Part shown: positions 27,190 through 38,860 of the stretch, piece by piece
Position numbering within the stretch: position 1 is the first letter of the stretch
Layout: each line of letters opens with the position of its first letter
From: Adiantum capillus-veneris
Lineage: Eukaryota; Streptophyta; Polypodiopsida; Polypodiales; Pteridaceae
Assembly: GCA_014529385.2 (NCBI GenBank)
Contig: CM043943.1
Span: 102,768,355-102,832,354, forward strand
Length of the DNA: 64,000 bases
Direction of reading: 5' to 3'
The notes under the pieces: generated by a model
Told to the model about the DNA's origin: nothing
The model's database searches: none
The model's input: the letters and a program-made list of their open reading frames with translations, nothing else
Position numbers and translations under genes: made by a program

Positions 27190-28339
27190 ACAAGGTTTGT
27201 CTTTTCTTGCTCAAGAGGGGAGGTCCTCAAGCTAGCTATAAATGGTTGTTGGTATTATTAATTGCAATTGAATAAATAGAATAGGGGTTTTTCAGCCTTG
27301 CAGTGCGCTGCCTTTGTGAAAATAACGGGGCATCACCATCGAGAGATATGGTCTTAATAGTCGAGTCCTATGGGGCTTGCCTAAGGCGTAACCACTATTG
27401 AGCTACTAGAAGCTTGACAAGAGCTGGTGTTGTTTTGGTGTTGAAAGACCCTCTCTTCTATTCCTTGCAATTAATGATATTCGAGCCATGGGTACAATAG
27501 CTTGAATGCTTTTCTAAAGGGATAAAGAGGAGTAGCAAATAGGGCTTGAAGTGCCAAAGTACACCTAAAAAAGTTTACACCTAAAAGTTGTTAGAATGGC
27601 TAACAATAGTAAAGAGAGTTAAATTAATGTTGGACAGCTTTGATTTTGCTAATGAGCAAGCTATTAATAATTCCCCTATGCTTGTTAACTACCTTGTTTT
27701 TAGGCTTCAACAACCCATGGGCAATCCATCCCTCCAAAGTGAAGTGCAATGGAAGCTTCGTGCTCAATGGATTCTTCAACCTCCCCACCATGACAAGAGA
27801 GTACCTAGGAAGCCTCCTTGTGAGACTCCCAAAAGAGGCCTCTCTCCGATTTGGGAAGAAGGAGAGGATCCATACAAAGGGCTCAGAAATTTTCTTCTTG
27901 ATGACGAATCTCATTCTCAAAGGAGAAATCAAGTGCCCACACCAAAGGAACAAGAAAGAAGTGAGTCTCTTGCCACCTCGGCGGAGATGGCTCCATGAAG
28001 ACGGCAGGCTAAACGCTCTCCATCACCTCCTAAACGAAGAAGACCACCGCACACTTCTCCACAACATAATTCAAAGAGTGATGACAAAAAGCACGAGAAG
28101 AAAAAGGCGAGAAAGAGGTCACCCTCTTCTCCATCTTATTCATCATCTTCCTCTTATGAAGAAAGTGATGGTGCCAACAAGGAAGACAAAGGCAAGAAAG
28201 AGGTCACCCTCTTCTCCAGCTTCCTCAAATTCTTCATCTTTTGAAGAAAGCGATGGTGCAACATTTGAACCATCAAAAAGAAGAGGCCATAGGAAATCCT
28301 ATGCCGTGTGTGGAAGAGGTTGTTCAAGCTCAAGCAGTT
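27190..28339 (+). other. Gypsy-1 leader and degraded start of gag
   Basis: Leader sequence followed from about 27590 by shifted frames of a degraded gag N-terminus. A roughly 84-bp tandem duplication (about 28110-28250, GAGGTCACCCTCTTCTCCA twice) encodes a basic and Ser-rich tract with a (S)nFEESDGA core. Confidence 0.45.
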
Positions 28340-29257
28340 CAAAGAGGGAGGAAAGAGCATCTCTTTCCTTACCTACGATGGAAATTTTGGTGCTACGAAC
28401 AAAGTCTTGGACTTTATCCAACAATTTGATGCGGTGTTTGGAGATGAAGGCTTCATGGAGTCCTCTAAGGTACACCATGTAGCCATGCACTTTCAAAAGT
28501 CCCCGAGGCAATGGTGGTCTAGCCTACGGGTAGCCTACGGGCAAACGGTGAAGCTCCACAAACATGGAAAGCTTTAAGAGCTTCCATCATGAAGCAGTTT
28601 TTGGCCACCGATGCCAAAGACAAAGTACTCACGAGTGGCAAAGCGTGAAGCTCTCTCCCTACAAATCCATTCATATATATGTAGACAAGTTTTGGGACCT
28701 ACATCTCAAAGCCATTGTCTTCAAAAAGATGCATTGCGGAGAGAAAAAGCAACAATTGTGTGGGGGCCTAATTGAAGAAATGGTGGAGTATGTCAACTCC
28801 CAAACGCCACGCACCATATTTGTGGTTATACACCATGCTTCTTGAATCAACTTCCAAACAAGGGCTAAGAGAAATTCTAAGCCCATGATAAACAAGGGCT
28901 CCAATGAGCCTAAGGGGAAGGACAATGTCCAAAAGTCTCCTAAGGGCAATTTCCAATAACAACAAAGCTAAGGAGAAGGGAGTTTACAACAACAAAAACA
29001 AACTCTCTCCTAAAGAGCTTGAGTGTTATCGCAGGGATAATCGTTGTTTCAAGTGCGGAGAGCAAGGGCATGTGTACCATGCTTGTCCCCAAAAGGAAAA
29101 CCACCATGAGCCTCCTAGAGCTACCTTGGTCAAAATCCAAGAAGAGGAATCTCATCACAAAGGATCTCCTCTATGCCATGCTTGGGAAAAGGTAAGAGAA
29201 CATGATGCTTTTATTCTCTTTGACCCTGGTTCTACTCAAAATTTCATATCCACATAG
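28340..29257 (+). pseudogene. Gypsy-1 Gag with CCHC zinc knuckle and protease start
   Basis: Gag packages element RNA into virus-like particles. The retrotransposon gag domain is recognisable from FLTYDGNFGATN (near 28365) through FQKSPRQWW (near 28490) to GLIEEMVEYV (near 28770), spread over two frames. A CCHC knuckle, CFKCGEQGHVYHACP, lies at 29045-29089. The aspartic protease follows as LFDPGSTQNF (near 29215), with Pro in place of the usual Ser/Thr in D-S/T-G, and a TAG at 29255-29257 directly after it. Frameshifts near 28530 and 28840 and this TAG make it a pseudogene. Confidence 0.7.
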
Positions 29258-29849
29258 TTGGCCACCAAGCTAGGCATCCAAGTCTATGAGATGGGAGATG
29301 TCCTACCCAAAGATGGTGCTTTCAAGGGGCAAGAAGCTTCAGTCGTTCCCTTAAGGCTCCATGTCCAAAGCTATGTGGACAAAGAGGACTTCTTTATCTC
29401 TCCTCTCAAGCACCAGGATGTAATCCTAGGGGCACCATGGTTTGATCACATGGCTACCAATGTTAAATTCTCTAAAAGAAGAATCTACTTTAGGTTCAAG
29501 GAAAAAGATATATGCATAGATGCTAAGGAAATGGGTTGTAAAACCATACCAATTGTACATACGCAAGCTTTTAATAAGTCAATAAAGAGCTCTATTTTCG
29601 TGTACATGATTTTTGTTAAAGATTCTCAAAATGAACCTAATGCTTTAGCAAAAGAAAATATAAACAATCACAAGGAATTAGAGTTATCCAATTTTCTCAA
29701 GGGGTTTCAAGATGTCTTTATTGATGACATCCCTTGTGAGCTACCTCCTAAACGAGGCAATGATGACCATGCAGTTAAACTTCTTCCAGGAGGTTCACCG
29801 CCTAATAAACCTCCTTATAGAGTTTCTCAAGCTCAACAAGACATTAGGA
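29258..29849 (+). pseudogene. Gypsy-1 protease C-terminus and linker to RT
   Basis: Continues the protease fold (ATKLGIQV, then PLKHQDVILGAPWFDHM, the usual second half of a retropepsin) and runs into the linker with ELPPKRGNDDHAVKLLPG and PPYRVSQAQQ, the standard sequence just before gypsy RT. It is cut off from the RT by the insertion at 29850-30655. Confidence 0.75.
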
Positions 29850-30130
29850 GAAATATGAACCCTCTAGGGGCCCTTTGGGATTAAGGTTAATTAGAGGCCA
29901 ACCAATAGGAAGAGGGTGGTGGACTCACTCTACAACTAGGAAGAGCTAGGTGTGTCATAGTTTGTCCCCTCTTTCCATTGGTTTGCCTAGGTCAAAACAA
30001 CCTTTTAGAGGAGAATACCATGCTCTTACAAGCCTTTAAAACCTAGAAAAGGGGGTGTGACAGTGAGGTGACAGTTGGAAAAGTGAAGATGACATGAAGG
30101 TACAATGTAATTTGAATTGGGGAGGGGGGA

Positions 30131-30162
<32 letters not shown>

Positions 30163-30655
30163 GCTTCAATCTCAACCATTAGATTCTTCTTTCATCCAAT
30201 GGATATCATCAAAAGGCACCTTTCAACCTCCACCCTTCATCTTGAGTGAGATCTAGTGGCTAGGATGGGCTCCCCTCTCTTCAAAATGCGCCTTTTCACC
30301 TCCTCCCTTGATCTTGATTGAGATCCAAAGACCGAGATTGAGCCCCCACTTCAAATGGTGCCTTTCAACCTCCACCCTTGACCTTGTGCAAGATCCAATG
30401 GTCAAGATTGCACCCCCACATCACATGGAGCCTTGCTCTTTTACCCATTAAACAACTTGCACCTTCCTCTCCAATTAACCAATGGTCCATCTTCCAAGTC
30501 CTATTAAATATGGGCCAAAGACCCCACTAGTCAGTTTCTTTTGAAAACTGACATATGCTAGCTCAAAACCACTAAGAGGTTTTTTGTGTCCCCTTAACCC
30601 CCTACCAATTAGAAACTTAATCCCAAACCTTACAAGGCCCCGAAGAGGTCCAATA
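29850..30655. mobile_element. MITE-like insertion with G30 tract
   Basis: About 0.8 kb of non-coding DNA between PPYRVSQAQQ and EEIMRQVHEL, which are normally adjacent. The ends form imperfect inverted repeats: GGGGCCCTTTGGGATTAAG at about 29866 against the complement of CTTAATCCCAAACCTTACAAGGCCCC at about 30645. The flanks share GGAGA and TATG, suggesting a target duplication. It has no ORF. It contains 30 consecutive Gs (30134-30163) and several copies of CAACCTCCACCCTT with GATCCAATGG-like blocks. The superfamily (PIF/Harbinger or hAT) is uncertain. Confidence 0.5.
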
Positions 30656-30663
30656 TTTTCCTA

Positions 30664-31520
30664 ATGAGGAGATTATGCGGCAAGTGCATGAGTTAATAGA
30701 GAAGGGCATGGTTAGGCCTATCTCATCTTTATTTTGCTCACCCGTGTTACTAGTCCAAAATAAATATGGCACATATCGTATGTGTGTCAACTATAGAGCA
30801 CTAAATAGGATCACTATCAAGAATAGGTTTCCTATTCCACGGGTAGAAGACCTCTTTGATAAGCTACAAGGGTCCACCTACTTTAGTAGGATTGACCTAA
30901 AAAGTGGCTATCATCAAATAAGGATAGTTGATCAAGACATTGCTAAGACATCATTTTGCACTACGTTTGGTCTTTACAAATACATTGTCATGCCTTTTCG
31001 CTTGACCAATGCACCAACCACATTCAACCGCTTGATGGAGAAGCTATTCATTCCTCATCGAACCTTTACTAGATTTTTCTTTGATGATATTATCATCTAC
31101 TCTAATTCACTAGATGAGCACAAGCAACACCTCCAGGTAATATTCAAGTCTTAAGAGAGAATAAACTTTATGTTAATCAAAAGAAAAGTGAGTTTTTCTT
31201 ACAAGAGATTCAGTATTTAGGTCACATTATCTCTCAAGATGGCATCCAAATGGATCCATCAAAGTTAGAGGTAATAAAAGGATGGCCTAAACCAAGGAAT
31301 CTTCATGAACTAAGAAGTTGTATAGGTATGTGTGCATACTATAGATGCTTCATACAAAAGCTCTCACTAATAGCAGGACCATTACATGACCTAACAAAGA
31401 AAAACGTTAGGTATACATGGTTTGCCAAGGAGAACAATGCTTTCAAAAAGCTTAAAAAAAATCTTATCTCTCAACCTGTGCTTACACTGCCGGATCTCTC
31501 AAAGCCATTTGAGGTCCAAT
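30664..31520 (+). pseudogene. Gypsy-1 reverse transcriptase
   Basis: Copies element RNA into DNA. Motifs in order: EEIMRQVHELIEKGMVRPISS, YRMCVNYRALNRITIKN, FSRIDLKSGYHQIRI (catalytic Asp), MPFRLTNAPTTFNRLM (usual FGLTNAP altered to FRLTNAP) and FFFDDIIIYSN (YxDD box as FFDD). A frameshift near 31150 moves it to the next frame (LYVNQKKSEFF, YLGHIISQDGI, then the connection domain). It ends at FEVQCDAC, the start of RNase H. Confidence 0.8.
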
Positions 31521-32935
31521 GTGATGCTTGTGGTGATTTCCTTGTGGGGAAGAAAGAGGAACCATTTACCTTACAAGATGGGTATCTTCTCTATGGAAAT
31601 AGACTATGTGTTACTAACTCACTTTGTGAGAAATTAATGTATGAATCTCATGATCCTCCTTATGCGGGGCATAGAGGGATTCAGTATACCCGAAAAGGGA
31701 TTGAAACATATTTTTTGGCCTACCATGAAAGTAAACATACAAGAGTATGTTTCTAAACGTGCGGTATGCCAAAAGACAAAGTTTGATAGAGGGAAGAAAC
31801 TTGGATTTCTTCAACCCTTTCCAATCCCTAATTCACCATGGGAGAGCATATCCATGGATTTTATCTTTGGATTGCCTAAGTCTATCCATGGGAATACAAG
31901 AATATGGACGATAGTAGACAGGTTCAATAAACAAGCTCAATTTATACCTGTCAAAAAGACTATCAAAGCCCATCAAATGGCAACCCTCTTCATTTCACAA
32001 ATCTTCAAGTACCATGGCTTGCCAATGTCCATAGTGTCGGATAGAGATCCTAGAACGACTAGTAATTTCTAGAAGGGTCTCTTTGAGAATTTACGGACAA
32101 GGATAAATTTCTCTTTGTCCTATCACCCGCAAACAGATGGCCAAAGTGAAATAGCTAACCTAACAATCCGTGATCTACTAAAAGCCTATGTAACGGAAGT
32201 AGATCAAAGGTCCCAATGGGAGAAGTACTTACCCTTAGTGGAGTATGACTACAATAGCATTGTACATACTTCCACGGGAAAATCACCTTTCGAGGTAATT
32301 GAGGGAAGGTCCAAAAGCTCCCTGGTACTTAAGGTACACGGGAAGATCTTTGTTTCACATGAGTATAGCGGAGACCTACAAGAATATTTCCAAAAGATTA
32401 AGGATGCTATCTCTATCTCACAGCAAAGGCAAAAAGATGTTGTTGATAAGCACAGAAGAGCCCACTGGCCTTTAAAGAAAATGATTGGGTCTTACTTAAA
32501 TTTCCCAAGGCTCGATTAAGGCACACAATGGGCAAGAATCCTACAGGACACCAAAAGTATTATGCTAAGTTAGAAAAATGGTACTATGGTCCCTTCCAAA
32601 TTCTTAGGGCAATCAATGAGATGGCCTATCAACTCAATTTTCCCAGCCATTTGGCTCATACACAATGCTTTCCATGTGAGCCTCCTAAAGCCTTACAAAG
32701 GAGAGCCACCTCAAGAACCAATTATTGAAGACCCACAAGAGATCAAGGACCAAGAAGAGGTGCTGCAGCCTTAGTCCATTCTCCAACATGAAGACAAGGT
32801 ATTAAGAGGCAGTAAGACTATCCGACAATGTCTTATTAAGTTTATGAATGATCCTTTTGAAGATGCTAGATGGATGCAAGGCATACAATTAAAGGATAAC
32901 CTAAACATTGTCAATGCTTGCAATTCTTCCCTGAA
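31521..32935 (+). pseudogene. Gypsy-1 RNase H remnant, integrase, chromodomain-like tail
   Basis: Only the first residues of RNase H remain (QCDACGD). The frame then jumps to KEEPFTLQDGYLLYGNRLC, so most of the domain is deleted. The integrase has an HHCC-like N-terminus in which one Cys is lost (RAVCQKTK), and D-D-E residues in SMDFIFGLP, VSDRDPRTTSNF and GQSEIANLTI. Breaks: frameshift near 31700, TAG at 32070-32072, and frameshifts near 32519 and 32600. Beyond HNAFHVSLLKPY a stop at 32773 precedes a decayed block containing HEDKVLR and FEDARW that looks like the aromatic core of a chromodomain. Confidence 0.75.
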
Positions 32936-33292
32936 GTAAGTAAATGTACAAATGTTTAAAAAACAAAGTTTTTGTCATATAAGACTCTCTTTTTCTTTAT
33001 TGTGCACAAATGTTAAGTAGTATGCATGCTTAGAATCAAGTTTGTGGAGACGACCTCTTCCAAACACCAAGTAGATATTTTCACTCTACTATGGAAGATT
33101 GATAGGAGTAATGCGTAGACATGCTTGCGGCAGCCTTAGGCTCTCAAGCGGCAAATGGACCAGTCATCCATTCTAGAACGATGTCGTAGGGTAAGATAGG
33201 GATCCTCTACCTGCTAGAAAAAGGACTAATGAATAGGCGTTATCTTCTCTATCCCAAAGTCAAGGAAGAATATGATTTCAAGAGAGAGGTAA
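32936..33292 (+). other. Gypsy-1 3' untranslated region and polypurine tract
   Basis: Non-coding. It ends in AAGAGAGAGGTAA just before the 3' LTR, the plus-strand primer site. Confidence 0.6.
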
Positions 33293-35193
33293 TGTCATAA
33301 TAGGCCACAATAGGGATCCAAAGGAGGGAAAATAGGGATCCAAAGAGGGCGGGGGGGGGGGGGGGGGGGGGGGGGGCATCTGTGAAAGAGCAATGTGCAC
33401 CAATGGGCTTTAAAGACCCTAAGGTTCAGCCCATTAAGACTTCCAAAATGCTAAGGTTTCAAAATTAAAAGGTTGTGTCCAATGCTCATTTAGCTTAGTT
33501 AGATTGGATGCTTTGTGTGTGTACAAAAAGTCTTCAAAGGTTCCTACATAGGAGGGGGTGAGCCCTGGAAGTAGGGGATGAGAGAGAAACAAACACGCTC
33601 CTAAATGATTTTCTCATGTTAAACTGATCATTTAATATGGGGAAGTGCCAGGGGAGAAAAGGCTAGAATATTGGTTAAGCTGGCAGACCGGCCACATTAG
33701 GGATCCAAAGGGGGGGCATTTGCAAAAGAGCAATGTGCAACAATGGCCTTCAAAGACCCTAAGGTTCATCCCATTAAGACTTCCAAAATGCCAAGGTTGC
33801 AAAATTCAAAGGTTATGTCCAATGGTCAAGCTTAGGAAAATTGGATGCTTTGTGTGTGCACAAAAAGTCTTCATGAGTTCTAGGAGGGGGTGAGCCTTGC
33901 ATGTAGGGGATGAGAGAGAAACACACACACCCACACACACTCACAAGATTCCTTTACACAAAGGTAATGAGGAACACATGTCAGCTCCCTAGCCCAGATG
34001 CCCACAAGGTGCACTCAAATGCCCACAAGGTGCACTCATCTCCCTAGCCTAGATGCCCACAAGGTGTACTCAAATCCTATTGGATGGCCATGGAGGTGGA
34101 GAAATGAGAATTAGGCTAAAGTAAATCTAGTTTGATTCATTTAAAAACACTTAATAAAATAGCCAATAAGAGTTAAGCTCTCTAGAAGACTATTGGACAG
34201 TCTCCCAAGGGGTCCAATGAGCATTCAACAACCCAATGGCTTGCATGATTCCTATTGGCCAGGAGACAAAGGGGTCCAATACGAGTTTAGTTGCATTAAT
34301 TAATTAGCTAAATCTCTCACAAAAGGGGAAAGGGGGACATATGTCAGAAGACTATCACTTATGCTTCTTAAATCCTATTGGCTAAGCCTGGAGGGGTCCA
34401 ATGGGAAGCCAACAAGAGGAAATAGCATGAGGGGTCGACCAAGAGAGAGAGGGGGACTGAATTTCTCAAGGCATTATCACACACACACACACTCACACAA
34501 TCTCATGTGTGAAGCAAGAAGACTCTCTCTTTCCTTCTTAAGCTTTAATGGAAAGATTATCACCTACTCCAAGCTTGTGAGAAGGGAGGCCTATACCAAC
34601 AACTCTTGGCTTTGTGATGAAAATCCAACCAAGATCCAAGCTTCAATGCATGCACATCTCCTCTACCATGCTAATTACTAAGCTATGCTATGCTAATATG
34701 AGTGATTATGTGAGGAGATGTACATCTTTCTTGTAAGACTACTCCTTCTTCCTCCCTCAATCTACTCTCATACCTCGCTAGCTCTCACCATCTTCGAAGG
34801 TGTGTGAGGTCTTGGGTCTTAGACCATGAGGGAATTGATTTTGTGTTTTATAATTGTTTTGCTTATTGCTTGAAGCTTCCATTTTTGTTGCACTAGCTAG
34901 TTATTGAAGGAACACAAAGCATTTTATTGTAAAATGTCTCTCTTGATTTGGGAAACCTATAATACAAATCCTTTTGGAGGGGGGCCGGATCCATATAAAT
35001 CTGGTCCTAATAGCTTAATTTCTCTCTCTTTTGAAGTATTGTTCATGCCTATCTAACTAGGTGTTATGCGTTTTGTTGCTCTCTCTGCCCAAGCACTCTT
35101 GTTATGCTCATTAGGAATCTATTCTAAAGAAATTCTCACCATGTTCATGTTATTTTCCGCTACACACAAGTTACTAGGCCATTAAACGTTACA
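33293..35193 (+). repeat. 3' LTR of gypsy-1, with internal 5'-end duplication
   Basis: Starts TGTCATAATA and ends AACGTTACA. Relative to the 5' LTR, its beginning is present twice: 33293-33596 (with part of the first 170 bp deleted) and 33601 onward (starting at AAATGATTTTCTCATG). A 26-G run lies at 33351-33376, where other copies have 6-7 Gs. Confidence 0.8.
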
Positions 35194-35772
35194 AAATGAC
35201 ACCCGATGGACCGATTCCCAATGCAATTGGCGAGCGGGCACATAACTCACCCCCCGAAAATTCTTTTGATGGCCATAACTTGCAATCCAAAGCTCCAATC
35301 CGCAATTCGAAGAGACATGCATGCTTATAGCTCAAGCCCTTTATGTATATCCACTTGTATCTGCACGGGTCACCTATTCACAGCCGTCCTGTCTATCGGG
35401 GATCTACAAAACCTTCTAACTTCAAACTTGAATATCTTTCACATTAGGGCTCCATTTGACGAGCCATCTGGACTAGCTTGCATGGCATCATGAACTCTAC
35501 ATTGTAGAGCACTGACTCGACACTTTGGGCACCTTGACCTGTCATCCCATATGGACCATTTTGGAGCTTTTTTGGCCCAAAATCCACATCAAACATACAC
35601 TTCCACTAGCACCTTCTTGCCTACGTCTTCCACCTTTGCCTTAGCCCTTTCTCTTACACCTATTGACACCCATAGTTTTGCATAGAGAACATCGCGGTGC
35701 ATACCAACTTTGGTTGCACCAACATCCATAACAATGTATGGAAATAGGAGTTGATATGTTTTCATTGATCAA
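35194..35772. other. No gene seen
   Basis: Contains a 95-codon open frame (35206-35493) without recognisable features. The last part (about 35722-35772) resembles 62172-62220 (CAACATCCATAACAATGTAT...AATAGGAGTT), and both are followed by (TG)n. Confidence 0.4.
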
Positions 35773-35794
35773 TGTGTGTGTGTGTGTGTGTGTG
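35773..35794. repeat. (TG)11 at the 3' end of PLE-4
   Basis: On the minus strand it reads (CA)n directly after TTTGGGCGGGAA, matching the terminal order of PLE-2. Confidence 0.9.
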
Positions 35795-36193
35795 TTCCCG
35801 CCCAAACGCAGGCACACTCACTCTATGTGGGAGTGGACCCATAGAGTGGGGTCTACTACCTTATTAGAGTGATGATGGTATTTGTGTTTGCTTTATTCCC
35901 AGGCCAATCACTTTTATCAAGAGATTGAATAATGGTAATTATTATTTTAGGTTTTAGAAACCCATTGTGCATGAACTTGTTTATCGGTTTAGATATTTCT
36001 TAAAATGCTATGAAGGAGTTACTAGAGTAGTACATTATCAAGTAGAGAATTCCTAAGCAAGCATTAATTGCATTTTTGTAAGGCTGCTTACTTTTTTCTT
36101 TGAGAAATTTAATGGTAGTAAATTGAAATTTATCTCACTCTCAACTATATCTTGTTGTAAAGTCTCATGTATATGGTTCTGGTAGTGTAATTT
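35795..36193 (-). mobile_element. PLE-4, 3' part (RT thumb, hairpin)
   Basis: On the minus strand the order is RT thumb, 3' UTR, hairpin and G-rich segment. The thumb carries FSKKK, then CLGILYLIMYYSSNSF and NGFLKPKI, aligning with EFTKKK, CLGILFLIMYASSDCF and NGFTKKD of PLE-2. The hairpin pairs CTCTATG with CATAGAG at 35821-35846. The 3' UTR contains GGGGTCTACTACCT on the plus strand, a 14-base segment also present in the PLE-2 tail. Together with 49362-52111 this is one element divided by the chromovirus; the protein alignment continues across the junction. Confidence 0.75.
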
Positions 36194-36760
36194 TGTGAGG
36201 TCCCTGCCCCTTGTCGAGAGGAGCGGAGTACCTTTGATAGGTCTCCAATCCTGAAAAAGAAAAACCAACGGACATTGCCTTAGCTACTATGTAGCCACGG
36301 GCATGAACCTTTAGTAAGGGATTGGTCCTATCTTAGAGTGACCAACCTGTGCGCTTTTTTCCCCATGTTTCAGAAGCACAGCCGCTAAGGTTTGTCTCTT
36401 TTAAAATTTATGACTAATAAAAAAAAAAATTCTAGCGTTGGAAAGTTACCCGACTCATCGGGTCCACCCGTCCATAGAATGATACCGTCGGGGTATCATT
36501 CTCCCACTTTCCACACCACACTCACCCTTCTTCTGTTATTTAATTACTACCACACTGTTTAAACATACATGTTCCTTTACTTTATTTATGATACTGATTC
36601 ATTAAAACAACCCTTCAAACAATAGTTAAACAAGAAGTCGTCCAATTTTAAACCAACAACCCTTGGATTATGTTCACTCAAGAATCTCTACTGACGCTAT
36701 TATGTCCGATCGGTATATACATTATTTATAAAAACCCTTGTCCTCATGAGCGTCCCATAC
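36163..36760 (-). repeat. Duplicated partial chromovirus LTR plus PLE flank
   Basis: The PLE-4 flank (tcatgtatatggttctggta...aattt) and the first ~565 bp of the LTR (36194-36760, from TGTGAGG) occur here and again from 36762. This copy differs from the complete LTR at several sites and lacks a 79-bp segment (CGCTATGGCGG...AAATC). The two main LTRs are much closer to each other, so this partial copy has a different history. Confidence 0.75.
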
Positions 36761-38439
36761 CTCATGTATATGGTTCTGGTAGTGTAATTTTGTGAGGTCC
36801 CTGCCCCTTGTCGAGAGGAGTGGAGTACCTTTAATAGGTCTCCAATTCTGAAAAAGAAAAACCAACGGACATTGCCTTAGCTACTACGTAGCCATGGGCA
36901 TGAACCGTTAGTGAAGGATTGGTCCTATCTCGCTATGGCGGAGCGTGACCACCATAACGCTATCTAAAAACTATCTATAATCAATTATATCTAAAAGTAT
37001 AAATCTTAGAGTGACCAACCTGTGCGCTTTTTTTCCCATGTTTCAGAAGCACATCCGCCAAGGTTTGTCTCTTTTAAGATTTATGACTAATTAAAAAAAA
37101 AATTCTATCGTTGGAAAGTTACCTGACTCATCGGGTCCACCCGTCCATAGAATGATACGGTTGGGGTATCATTCTCCCACTTTCCACACCACACTCACCC
37201 TTCTTTTGTTATCTAATTACTACCACATTGTTTAAACATACATGTTCCTTTACTTTATTTATGATACTGGTTCGTTAAAACAGCCCTTCAAACAATAGTT
37301 AAACAAGAAGTCGTCTAATTTTAAACCAACAACCCTTGGATTAGGTTCACTCAAGAATCTCTACTAACGCTATTATGTCCGATCGGTATATACATTATTT
37401 ATAAAAACCCTTGTCCTCATGAGCGTCCCATACCGCTCGACAAGTACTCGTTGTGTTAATCTCGAAGTACTCCCGCCACAGCAACAACGGTGCCAATTTG
37501 GGCGTCATCCTCACGCCACGACAAAACAAAACTGCAGTATCCAACTGGGATAATCTGGGTGTACTCCCACCATAGCATGAGCGGTGCCATCCTGGGCGTC
37601 ATCTCACGCCTCGACAACTGCCACATAATACCAGCGCTAATAAGTAGAGAGACTTGAGAGAAACCATACCGAAGGTTTTGGACAAACATACTTTCTTATA
37701 GCAACCAATTTAACCAGACAATCTTTCCTACTTGTCAAATATATGACGAGTTTCTTGGGGTTAAGCCCCGTGGTTTCGGTCCGTGTTTTCTTTTCATAAG
37801 GTAAATAATATATTTCTATGGTCTCGCATATGCAATGATGCATAACTTGAAATTGCAATACTAACCTGTACCATAGCTCCGATTGGTCCGATTGGTGGAG
37901 ACATAGCATGTTCCGTAGGGGTTCCACCGTTACTTGTACCAGCTTCATGATCATTAGCGCCTTGGGTTCGAGCACGTTTTGGAGTCATTTTTTTTACTAC
38001 ACTTAAGTTATACACTTAGAACTTTAAATTGGTCAATTTCCCTAGTAATCTCTTGTTTCCAAAGAGAGTCTATAATTTGAACCCTCGCCAACTCGGATTC
38101 ACACTTATTGTTGTTGTTCTACATCTAATTTCTATACATCAAATATTTGCTAATCGTAATAAATCCAAAATTAAGTGTGTAAACTGTGAGTGAAAGTTTA
38201 GGAATGCATTACTTTTATGCTTCACATTTCTAATCCAATTCTAACTTCAATTTCTATACTTCAACTAAATCAATTTTTAGTATTATTCAAAATTCTACTT
38301 AATCTAATTGACAATAAAATTGGTGAATGAGAATTTCATCATGTATAATAAGAATATGATGAGTTCTCTTATGTATTAACTTTCAATTAACTATACATAA
38401 GTTAATGGTGAAGATGTACTAACCAGAGAGAGTAGATAT

Positions 38440-38669
38440 ACTCAGAGAGATTGGAGTAAAAGAAAACATACACACACATCTTTTCTAAAGTTAATCTTAT
38501 TAATCCATTAGAAAGATTAGAGTAAAAGAGAACACACACATCCTTTTCGAAAGCTAATTGAATCTTACTAATCTATTAGAGAGATTAGAGTAAGAGAAAA
38601 CGTACACACACATAATTCCTAAGTTTAATTGAATCCTACTAATCTATTAAAGAGATTACCGTAAGAGAT

Positions 38670-38706
<37 letters not shown>

Positions 38707-38860
38707 CCTTCTTAAAACTAATTGAATCTTACTAATCTATTAGAGAGATTACAGTAAGAGATAGCACACACACACACATATCCTTCTTTAAGCTAATTGA
38801 ATCTTACTAATCTATTAGAGAGATTAGAGAAAAGATAGCGGGCACACACACACACACACA
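38440..38860 (-). repeat. LTR satellite array, six ~75-80-bp units
   Basis: Unit core: TTGAATCTTACTAATCTATT, then AGAGAGATTAGAGTAAGAGA and a variable (CA)n. The sixth unit (gagaaaagatagcgggcac) matches the sixth unit of the 5' LTR. Confidence 0.9.
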
